Below, piece by piece: positions 50,734 through 59,183 of a stretch of DNA of 64,000 nt. The translations under genes were made by a program, and so were the position numbers. The notes under the pieces were generated by a model. The model had not been told where the DNA came from. It saw only the letters and a list, made by a program, of their open reading frames with translations, and ran no database searches. This DNA comes from Bombus terrestris (lineage: Eukaryota; Arthropoda; Insecta; Hymenoptera; Apidae). Within the stretch, counting starts at the first letter, position 1. Each line of letters starts with the position of its first letter. The stretch spans positions 6,171,395 through 6,235,394 of the forward strand of contig NC_063285.1 of the NCBI RefSeq assembly GCF_910591885.1, in the 5' to 3' direction.

Positions 50734-53646
50734 CGGCAGTTGCATTGTTTTTTCTGAGATATGTTTTTTCCAAGTAAGCCTCCTGTCCAGGGTCATGCCT
50801 AGGTATCTTACGGAGTCCTTGCTTGGGATTATTGTGTTGTTAATGGTGACCTGGGGGCAGGTTTGTTTTCGGAGCGTGAAGGTTTCATGTGAGGATTTTT
50901 TTCGTCTATTTTGAAGCCCCATTTTTGGAACCACTTTTCCATGGAGTCGAGACTTCGCTAGAGAGTGTATGAGGCAATTGCCGGGTCTGCATGGATAGCT
51001 AATAGTGCTGTGTCGTCGGAAAATGTTGCTATTGTTATCTCGTTTGATATAGGTAAGTCGGCAGTGTAGATGGAGAACAGTAGGGGTCCGAGGTCACTAC
51101 CTTGGGGTATGCCGGATTCTATTGGGAATATTACGGAAGTGGCGTCTAGGCATTTAACTATGAATTGTCTGTTGGTTAGGTAGGATTTTAAGATGGAGTA
51201 GTATGGGTGGGGTAGGATCTTTTTAAGCTTGTATAGTAGCCCTTCATGCCATACTTTGTCGAATGCCTGTTGGATGTCTAGGAATACCGCTGAACAGTAT
51301 TTTTTCTTTTCAAAGGTTTGGCTGATCATGTGGGTTATGCGGTGGATTTGCTCTACTGTTGAGTGTTGTTTTCGAAAGCCGAATTGGTGATCTGGGAGTG
51401 TTTTCAATTCTTCTAGGAGTGGAAGGAGACGATTCGTGAGCATCCTCTCGAATAGTTTAAACAAGGTAGGTAAAAGACTGATTGGGCGATAGAAGCTGGT
51501 TTCATATATTGGTTTACCGGGTTTGGGGATGAGGGTGATCAGTGAGATTTTCCACGCCTAAGGAAAGTGTTCAAGGAGGATGAATGCGTTAAAGATTGAT
51601 GCGATGAGTGCAATCCCTTTTATGGGAAGTTCCTTGATTGCTTTATTTCCTATTAGGTCGTGACCTGCTGCTTTCTTGGGGTTTAGGCGACTGATTGCTT
51701 CTATGATCTCTGCAGAGGTGAAGGGTTCAATAGGAGGGGACATTTGGAAGGGAGTGTGCAGGTATTCGGTAACGTCCGCAGCAGCTATGGAGGAATGGGG
51801 TTTGAATACTTCAGTTAAGTGTTTGGCAAATAGGTTGCCTTTTTCTATAGGGCTACGCGCTCATCCACCCTGCGGACGGCGGATTGGAGGTATTATTTGT
51901 GGGGGCCGCGTGAGTTTCCTGGAGGCCTCCCATAGTGAGTAGTTGGAGTCAGCTGTGGGGGACAAGCTGGCGAGATATTTGTGAAAACGGTCATTATTGT
52001 AGTTTTTTATGGTTTTGGATAGTTTTCTAGTTGCGTTGTTTAGTTTGCGTTTGTCCTCCGGTGTTCTATGGTTCTGCCATGTTCTTCTTAGTCTACGTTT
52101 TTCTGCTATTTTTTTAAATATGTACTGGGGGTATTCGTGTTTGCTGATGGACGCTTTTGCCAGTGTGGAGAAGCGGATAGCGTTTATTATGCTTGTGTTT
52201 AGGTATTCCGTGACTGCTTCGATTTCTTCATTGGTGTTTAGCGAAGTTGAGGCTGAAGTTGTGCGGGTAAAGACTTCTCTAAAGAGCTGCCAATTGGTGT
52301 GTTGGTTATGAATGGAGCCATTAGGTGTATTCTCGATGATAGTTGAACTGACTGTTACTATCACGGGGGAATGATCAGAGGAGAGATCAGCCGAGGAATT
52401 GATTTGGACGTGTCTTGACGAGATATTTTTAGTTATGAGGAAATCAAGAAGATCGGGTATTTTGTTTGTGTCGGTGGGCCAGTATGTGGGTTCGTATGTA
52501 GTAAGGTAGTTGAGGTTGTTGGTTGTTATGCTGTTGAAGAGGTTTTTGCCTCTTACTATAACCAATCTGCTGCCCTATTGGGTGTGTTTGGCGTTGTAGT
52601 CTCCTCCAGCTATGAATCTATTGCCCAGGGTGTCCAGGAAGTTATCAAAGTCTTCTTTGGCGATGGAGTGTCTGGGAGGGCAGTATACAGCTTGTTTCAA
52701 CCGATCGCGGAGAGACGCGATCGCTAGATAACGCGTCAACGAGAGTCGTAAATTCTCGTTACGATTAAACAATCGACGCCACGAACTGATTGATCCCCTA
52801 TTTCTATTACGAGAATAGAGGTGGTTTGGTTTGAGTGTATATGAACAACTATACTGGGTTGGTTGATAAAAGTTTAATAAAAATAACGAAACAACAAGTT
52901 CAGTCAAAGATCAACAATTAAAAACGAAAAAGATAACAGTCAAGGTTTGTTTCGCGGTTTGCTTATAACGGGACCTATCGCACTTCACAGCTTGAGACAG
53001 ACGTTATGTGTTAGATTCGATTCAATGTGTAACGTTCGACGTGTCACAAGGAACTAACTGACTTTAGATGATTTCATTGTCTCATTTTTAAGACGACGCC
53101 CACTCTACTTAGGTCACGCCACCGTTCGCGCCTATGATCACGTATGTCTATTCTTGCGTGGAAAACGTAACGGACAAAATTCGACGTTTAGAGAACTCGC
53201 TGCTTGGCGACAGCTATGCGCTCTTCGATACATTGTATATGATCCGGCGGTCAGATAAAACGATCTGACTGCGACATTGTAGGGCCGCGAGCGACGGTTA
53301 GAAAATACAGCCTGTGGCAAGCCTCGTGGCGTAACACAGCTGAAGTGGTGATTGTATCATGACAGTCTTCTATTGCTACGTTTGTTGCTTGGAGGTAGTC
53401 TTTTTGGAATGGTGGAAGTTCGTAGTGCTTGATGTTTGCTTTGATTATGATTCCGGTGCCGCCGTGGGCCTTTCCGCTGGGGTGTTGGGTATGGTAGAAC
53501 TTGTATCCGTTTATGTTCAGGTAGTTTTTGTCGGTGAAGTGGGTTTCAGATATGAGCATTATGTCGATTAGCTGGTGTTTTAGGAAGAGTTCTAGTTCAA
53601 ATTTGCGTTGCGCTAGACCGTTGGCATTCCACAGAGCTATGCGTCT
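50734..53646 (-). pseudogene. JkB-3 ORF2 (broken, split by a solo LTR)
   Basis: The expected start codon reads ACG (about 53648). The endonuclease begins 'IALWNANGLAQ' and 'MLISETHFTDKNYL' (53559 onwards), is split by S3 at 'TTSAV', resumes 'YCPPRHSIAKEDFDNFL', and has a TGG-to-TAG stop at 52573 inside 'KHTQWGSR'. It continues 52565-51861 ('SSDHSPVIV'), then 51743-51558 and RT 51464-50958 ('HQFGFRKQHSTVEQ', 'AVFLDIQQAFDKVWHEG', 'SGIPQGSDLGP', 'TFSDDTALL'), with further breaks. It shares the GSDLGP and FSDD variants with JkB-1. Confidence 0.85.
52693..53336 (-). mobile_element. Solo LTR S3 inside JkB-3 ORF2
   Basis: A 644-bp block beginning TGTTTCAACC and ending GGCGTAACA, flanked by the 5-bp direct repeat CAGCT (52688-52692 and 53337-53341). 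Removing it with one CAGCT restores 'TTSAVYCPPRH' of the host ORF2. It shares a short motif with S1 (CGCACTTC-x5-CTTGAG-x-CAGA), which hints at a related parent. The 5-bp duplication, against 4 bp at S1, would suit a BEL- or copia-type parent. Orientation is tentative. Confidence 0.85.
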
Positions 53647-53651
53647 TGGTT

Positions 53652-54911
53652 TTATTTTGCGTCGGGGCGTATTAATTTATCCATGATGAGTGTTAGTAGC
53701 GATAGCAAATTGTTTATTTTCTCTGATTGTTTCTCTATTAGCTTTTCAAGCTTAGAGACGTTGTCTGCATTAGGTGAGTTGGGAGCACTATTTTGAGAAG
53801 GATCCCTGTGGCTATTTGGTATATTTTGAGTGCCTTGTTCCGCTTGGGCATAGGAGGTTGAAGGAGTGGTGAATTTGGTAGGGCTGGGTGTTTGATTGGT
53901 TGGGGGGATTGGGGTAAAGGTGAATTTCGGCAGGCTGGGTGTTTGGTAGGTTACCTCTTTTGTTCTAAGTTTGGGGTACTTGTTTGAGTACAGTGTTTTG
54001 TAGGCTGAGCAGCCTTTGTAGTTGGCAGTATGGTCACCTTGACAGTGGATGCACTTCGCTGGGGTTTCCGGTGATTTACTGCACTGGTCGGTGGGGTGTG
54101 TACGTGCACATTTGACGCAGCGGAAGGTATGGTTGCAGTATTTCTGCGTGTGCCCGTATCTTTGGCACCTTTTGCATTGCACTATCTCTTTTTTGATTAG
54201 CGGTGGTTCGAATTTTACGATAGCGTTCATTAGGCGACTGATGTTGTAGATTTCCTTATTGTTGTGTTTCTGTTTTAAATCGATAAAAAATAGGGATAAC
54301 GGGACTTTCGAGACTCTATGCCTTATGTTGCTGACATTGATGACTTCGTGGCCGAGTGTCGATAGTTCGATTTTTAGCTCGTCGATGTCTGCGGAGTGGT
54401 GGATGTTTCGTAGCACCACCCGGAAAGGCCTTTCTTCTTTGAGTTGATAGGTGTGGAAATTGACGTTCAGGGCCCTAAGTATCTTGGTAAGCTTCCTGTA
54501 GGCTTCTGGGTTCGTTGGCAGGATTTTGACTTTGTTGTTGGTTATCTTCAAGTTGTAGTCCTCCTTGGAGATATCTGTCTCTAAGGACTTGATCATTGTT
54601 TGGATGTCGATGACATCATCAACAAATATTGGTGGGGTAGGGGGGGTTCTCTGTGCGTGATGGTTTGATGGCTGGTCTGCGATTTCCATGGCGTCGTTTG
54701 AGGATTCCAATACTGCGAACCTGTTGTGAGTGTTAATTTGTATTGATGGCTGTTCGTTCGAGTTTGTTTTTGATGTTTCAATTTTGCGTTTTTTCGACTT
54801 ATTGGCGTCGTTGGCACGAGGGGATCTGCTGCACTTTTGCCACGGAGGGGGTAGTGCGGTGTAGTTGTGTGTTTGCTCAGGAGAGCTTGGTCGTGAATGC
54901 TGGGCCATCAT
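53652..54911 (-). CDS. JkB-3 ORF1, zinc-knuckle RNA-binding protein
   Basis: Uninterrupted ORF1 of about 419 residues from the ATGATG at 54911. The frame is open 12 codons further upstream, but the JkB family start is this pair. N-terminus 'MMAQHSRPSSPEQ', central domain 'TYQLKEERPFRVVLRNIHH' and 'LSLFFIDLKQ', knuckles CKRCQRYGHTQKYC, CVKCARTHPTDQC and CIHCQGDHTANYKGC, and C-terminal 'LEKLIEKQSEKINNLLSLL'. A Pro/Thr-rich insertion before the C-terminus distinguishes it from JkB-1 and JkB-2. All zinc ligands are present. The contrast with its broken ORF2 suggests few changes since insertion or chance preservation. Confidence 0.88.
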   Translation of the reverse strand: MMAQHSRPSSPEQTHNYTALPPPWQKCSRSPRANDANKSKKRKIETSKTNSNEQPSIQINTHNRFAVLESSNDAMEIADQPSNHHAQRTPPTPPIFVDDVIDIQTMIKSLETDISKEDYNLKITNNKVKILPTNPEAYRKLTKILRALNVNFHTYQLKEERPFRVVLRNIHHSADIDELKIELSTLGHEVINVSNIRHRVSKVPLSLFFIDLKQKHNNKEIYNISRLMNAIVKFEPPLIKKEIVQCKRCQRYGHTQKYCNHTFRCVKCARTHPTDQCSKSPETPAKCIHCQGDHTANYKGCSAYKTLYSNKYPKLRTKEVTYQTPSLPKFTFTPIPPTNQTPSPTKFTTPSTSYAQAEQGTQNIPNSHRDPSQNSAPNSPNADNVSKLEKLIEKQSEKINNLLSLLTLIMDKLIRPDAK

Positions 54912-55135
54912 CGAGCTAGCTAATTCAATATGAATAACAAGTCGCAAGGCTATGAGGCAAAATTCGGGTTGGGGTTAGGTGCGTGGGATTTTCTTCACCC
55001 TGACGGATAAGAAACGCTTGGGAGGATAAGAGTACGCTATGTTCACTTTCGACGGTTGGGTGACACGTGTTACTTTCGAACTTCACTGGGCACTAGAGAC
55101 ACGTCTGCACGCTTCGGCACTCAACAGCGAACTGA

Positions 55136-55219
55136 ACATGCTAATATAACTGTTAAAAAATTCCACCAAATGTCCAAATTGGAGAAATTGTGAATTTCAA
55201 TAAATAAATAAAAAAAAAC
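55136..55219 (+). repeat. JkA-6, 3' tail fragment
   Basis: About 84 bp matching the very end of JkA-1: 'AACATGCTAAT', a palindrome with one arm changed (TGTCCAAATTGGAGA), 'GTGAATTTCAATAAATAAAT' and an A run. Severely 5'-truncated. Its left end touches the 5' end of JkB-3. Confidence 0.75.
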
Positions 55220-55240
55220 AAGTTCTTGGCAAAAAAAAAT

Positions 55241-55513
55241 TGAAGTATTAGAATTACGTTCAAATAATGTTATTTTATATAGGTTGGGGTTGATAATCAA
55301 GCTGATCCACTCGGATTGGCTATCACACCTTTTATTTTCTTTCTTATACAAAACGCCAAATCACACAGCAAGCGTCTAATCACTCGGGATGCGTCTTAGC
55401 AAATAACACGGGGTCGACTCCTAAGACAAAAGAGCGTCGTCAGGTGTCGTATCAACATAACCTTAGTAACCTTTTAGTAACTAGCGGTCATACCAACTGA
55501 GCATTTCTCAACA
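55241..55513 (-). repeat. Copia-2 3' LTR
   Basis: Minus-strand LTR starting TGTTGAGAAATGCTCAG at 55513, right after a purine tract (AAAGGGGAG, 55514-55522) that follows the copia-2 RNase H stop at 55488-55523. A TATAAGA/AATAAA pair lies near 55331-55350 on the minus strand. The distal end is placed at TGAAGTATTA (55241) because this gives a CA end. It is uncertain by some bases. Confidence 0.6.
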
Positions 55514-56780
55514 CTCCCCTTTGATTGCTAGTTTCTACAAGCCCCATAGCTTTGGTAAAATATTGGGTCTTAACTCTATTTAACCCTTTGGTTAGAATGT
55601 CGGCAACATTCTCAGAACTAGATATAAAGGTATAATCCAGTATCCCTTTCGACACGCAGTTCTTAACATAAAAGTAACGCACTTGAACATGTTTAGAACT
55701 CTCGGCCACTACTTCATCCTTGGACCATGAGATCGCTCCAATGTTGTCACAAAAAATTTTGCATGGACGCGGACAATATGACGATTGACCTAACTCCCTT
55801 AATAATAAGGACATCCATACAGTTTCTTTAGCTGCCTCTTGCATCGCTACAAACTCTGCCTCGCATGTCGATTGAGATATGATTGGTTGTTTCTTCGACA
55901 ACAAAGACACCGCTCCACCAGCAAGTATAAAAACATAACCGCTTCTAGACTTCCTATCTATTGCACAGCCTGCAAAGCCTGAATCACAAAACACCTTTAG
56001 AGGTTGCCCTGTCCTTTGGTATACTAACTTTAAGTCTTTAGTTTTCAACAGGTACCTAAAAACACGTCTCACTGCCTTCCAGTCAGACACCGTCGGATTC
56101 GCACATCTTTGGCTTAATTTTCCTATTGCGCACACGACATCAGGACGGCTTACCGTGGCGACGTACATTATATGCCCCACAGCCTGTTCGTACAACTTAT
56201 TGTCTACTGGTTCACTATCCACAATGTCTAGACCAGCCTCGCACTCCTTGGCTAGTGGTGTAGACACTCCAACCTCTTGAGCAGTGTCAAACAGCTCCAA
56301 CATTTGACTTATCTGCGTGGATTGGTCGAACACCACCGTAGTGCTGTTTGGCTTACTCAAGTGGATGGATAGGAATTGAGTATCGCTTCCTAGTATCGTC
56401 ACATCTAGTTTCTCCTTAATCCCAGTTTTGAACGCGTGAATCACAGCCTCCGTACCGAATACAAGGATATCATCCACATACACAGCCACAATGAGATCTT
56501 TGGATGTGTTCACATACATGCATGGATCACTCACGCATGAGTTCAGATTCATATCTCTCAAAATACAATTTATATACTTAAAGCACATTCTCCCCGCTTG
56601 CTTCAAACCATACAAACTCTTTTTGAGCTTACACACATACTGAGTTCTGTCCTTCCCCGGAACTTTGTAGAAATCAGGTTGCGCCATATATATGTCCTCA
56701 TCCAAAGGACTGTTTAGATACGCGCACTCCACATCAATGTGTTCGTAACACCACTCATTCTCCGCACACAGAGCAAGCAA
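55488..56780 (-). pseudogene. Copia-2 reverse transcriptase (C-terminal part) and RNase H
   Basis: A 430-codon minus-strand frame. RT: 'HIDVECAYLNSPLDEDIYMA' (catalytic Asp in 'DVECAYL'), 'KSLYGLKQAGR' and 'VAVYVDDILVFG' (YVDD). RNase H: 'VFCDSGFAGCAIDRKSRSGY', 'CEAEFVAMQEAAKETVW', 'IFCDNIGAISW' and 'VADILTKGL'. A one-frame break at about 56781-56793 separates it from the upstream part of the polyprotein. Otherwise well preserved. The stop lies just inside the LTR start, as is common in copia elements. Confidence 0.9.
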
Positions 56781-56793
56781 TATCCTTAGTGTC

Positions 56794-58012
56794 CTACGCT
56801 TTAACTATTGGACTAAAGGTTTCGGAATAATCTACTCCAGGCCTTTGCCAGAATCCTCGAGCTACAAGTCTATCCTTATGCCTATCTGGGTCTCTTCTCA
56901 TGACTAGCACCCACTTACAATCTATTACATTTCTGTCTAAAGGTCTTTTCACTATGTCCCACACATCTTTGTTCGCTAAATTTTCTAACTCCTTCGCAAT
57001 TGCATCTGTCCACTTTTGAGTATCTGGCCCCTTCAGAGCATCGTGCACATTCACTGACTCACATGAACCTTGCTTTCTACAAGCTGTCGCAACACAGGCA
57101 CAACTATTGCACGTCTTTGGTTTGTGCAACCTCGCTGATCTTCTAGGTACGATTGGTGCACTCACAACTTCTTGCTGACTGTTTTCATTGGTTAGGCTAT
57201 CCAGGAAGTAGTCACTGTGTCCCTCATCGTTTTCACCGTCGCTTTGAGTCTCTATATCGGTTGTATTACCTCCTCCTTGGAGTTCGAAGTCTTCAACGTC
57301 CCATATCCATTCGGTGAATCTCCTTTTGATATTCCTTGCATCCACTTTCATACGCTTATAGGGGAATACGTTTTCCTCGAACCTGACATGACAAGAAATT
57401 ATTACCTTTTTGGTCTTCGGTAGGTAGATTCTATATCCCTTGACCTGCCTGTCATAACCTACAAATATCCCTTCATCCGCCCTGCTGTCGAATTTACCTT
57501 CACCTGGGCTTTTTAGGTACCAGACCCTGCATCCGAATACCCTTAGCCTCTTGATCTCCCCTTGGATGTCGCATCCCTTACCTTTCCACAGTTCTAGTGG
57601 GATCTTATCTCCGATAGCAGTGGATGGGCATAAGTTCCTGATGTGGCATGCAGTGTTCATCGCTTCTCCCCACAGATAGTCAGGGAGTCCTGATTGGATT
57701 AGTAGGCATCTAGACATCTCAACCAGTGTCCTGTTCGCCCGTTCTGAAACTCCATTTTGCTCAGGGTTCCTCGGAACAGTCTTTCTGTGCAAGATACCTC
57801 TCTCCTTTAAATAGTTCTCAAAGTCAACTCCTGTATACTCCCCTCCGTTATCTGTCTGAAGGGCACAGATTCTCGATTGATGTAGGGCTTCTACTTCCAT
57901 CTGGTATTCCTTGAAGCACTTGAATACCTCGCTCTTCCTACTGATGATCCTAATGTACATGTACCTGGAGAAATCATCTATGAACGTTACAAAATAATTA
58001 CCTCCACCTAAC
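56794..58012 (-). pseudogene. Copia-2 integrase (C-terminal part) and RT N-terminus
   Basis: Minus-strand frame immediately downstream of the copia-3 insertion. It resumes the integrase core 'FVTFIDDFSRYMYIRIISRK', 'ALQTDNGGEYTG' (catalytic Asp), 'NPEQNGVSERANRTLVEMSR' (catalytic Glu), then 'LWKGKGCDI', 'VFGCRVWYL', a long acidic linker and the RT start 'NVIDCKWVLVMRRDPD', ending 'YSETFSPIVKA' at the frame break. The preceding zinc domain and first catalytic Asp are at 62761-63300. Confidence 0.9.
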
Positions 58013-58305
58013 TGTTGAGGTTATTCAGTATATAAAGAGAGAAAAACGCGTGGATAAAGTGTAAGATACAAAGTATATATTTGACTTAATAATGAAATAC
58101 AGGAATACAATTTGAGCTGGTCCAGATCCGCACGCTAGCAGTGTTACTTTATGACTGAAAACCCCGAAGCCAACGTCGCCTGTATACTGTTTATGGTCTG
58201 CCTCCCTGCTATTCTTTTGTCTATGTGCTGTCGATGGCTTCAGCGCTTGAGAAAGCTAAAAAGACCAGATGTGGAGGTTTCCTAGAAGTGGTGACCACTT
58301 CAACA
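58013..58305 (-). repeat. Copia-3 3' LTR
   Basis: 293-bp LTR with TG...CA ends (plus strand TGTTGAGGTT to ACTTCAACA). The polypurine tract GAGTTTTAGGGAGGG lies next to it at 58306-58320 on the minus strand. It matches the 5' LTR except at 5 positions. A TATAAAG motif in the plus sequence (58032-58038) is reversed relative to the element and is probably not its promoter. Confidence 0.93.
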
Positions 58306-58317
58306 CCCTCCCTAAAA

Positions 58318-58535
58318 CTCTACATCCCAACAAACAATTATATCTGAATATTTTCTAACTCTCGTCGTATATATCTGAACCTTGATTTTGTCAATGTCTT
58401 CACAAATACATTTGCCAACTGCCTTTCTCTTTTCCATTCAAATTAATTTATTACTATAAAAAAACTACGAGAAGACTAAACAGATCATGTAGAGTTTTTT
58501 TATATTAGAAGTGATAGTCACTTCGACACCCTCCT
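58318..58535 (-). repeat. Duplicated, diverged 3' end inside copia-3
   Basis: Between the RNase H stop (58562) and the real 3' LTR lies an extra segment. First comes a second polypurine tract and about 73 bp of U3-like sequence (58462-58534), recognisably like the LTR end but diverged. Then comes a second copy of the RNase H C-terminus read as 'RQLANVFVKTLTKSRFRYIR', a diverged version of 'EQLADICTKALPKPRFEYLR' at about 58580-58670. The true polypurine tract follows. The element therefore has two tandem 3' ends from two relatives. Confidence 0.7.
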
Positions 58536-58561
58536 TAAAAACTCTACATCTTTATAAATAA

Positions 58562-59160
58562 TTACCCCTTAACATCCTTTTTATTTTTCAAACCTAACTT
58601 TTGTCTTAAATATTCAAATCTTGGTTTTGGCAACGCTTTTGTACATATATCTGCCAGTTGCTCTTCGCTTGTTACATATGTTACATCAATTTCGCCTCTA
58701 TTGTATAAATCTCGCAAGAAGTGGTATCTTACATCAATATGCTTACTTCTTTGATGGAATTCAGGATTCTTAATTAATTTTACGGCACTAGTATTGTCTA
58801 CACATAGCATATACTTAAATATCTCTATTTTGCATTCGAGAAATATTTTCTTTAGCCACATAATTTCTTTCGCTCCTGAGGCCGCACTGACATACTCAGC
58901 TTCTGTCGTAGATAGAGCTATACATTGTTGTCGCTTACATTGCCATGTGATGGCCGCATTCGCATACTTACATACAACGCCTGATGTCGACTTTCTTGTT
59001 TCTTTGTCGCCTGCATAGTCAGCATCACTGAAGGTTTCGAGATTGCCTGCTTTTGTATATAAGAGTCCCATGTCTGCGGTCCCTTTTATGTAGAGCAAAA
59101 TTCGTTTGACTAATTTCCACTGATACTCGTTTGGGTTCTCTAAATGTCTCAACGCTATAT
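58562..59160 (-). pseudogene. Copia-3 RNase H
   Basis: Minus-strand RNase H, with 'ALRHLENPNEYQWKLVKRIL', 'FSDADYAGDKETRKSTSGVV' (catalytic Asp), 'STTEAEYVSAASGAKEIMWL', 'CVDNTSAVKL', 'SKHIDVRYHFLRD' and 'LADICTKALPKPRFEYLR', ending 'LKNKKDVKG'. It is separated from RT by a single extra base near 59175 ('LMFLQT' to 'SRPDI'), so it belongs to the same polyprotein as the 59184-62102 frame. Confidence 0.9.
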
Positions 59161-59183
59161 TTATTGCAAAACTGATATCTGGC

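Larger units (their letters stand above)
50734..55134 (-). mobile_element. JkB-3, 3'-truncated Jockey-type element of a diverged JkB subfamily
   Basis: Minus-strand element with a 5' UTR (55134 to 54912, one copy of the JkB-2 monomer block), intact ORF1 and a damaged ORF2 interrupted by solo LTR S3. The 3' end is lost within ORF2 at 50734, where it meets JkA-5. Upstream, its 5' end at about 55134 directly touches a JkA tail (55136). ORF1 differs clearly from JkB-1 and JkB-2. Confidence 0.85.
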
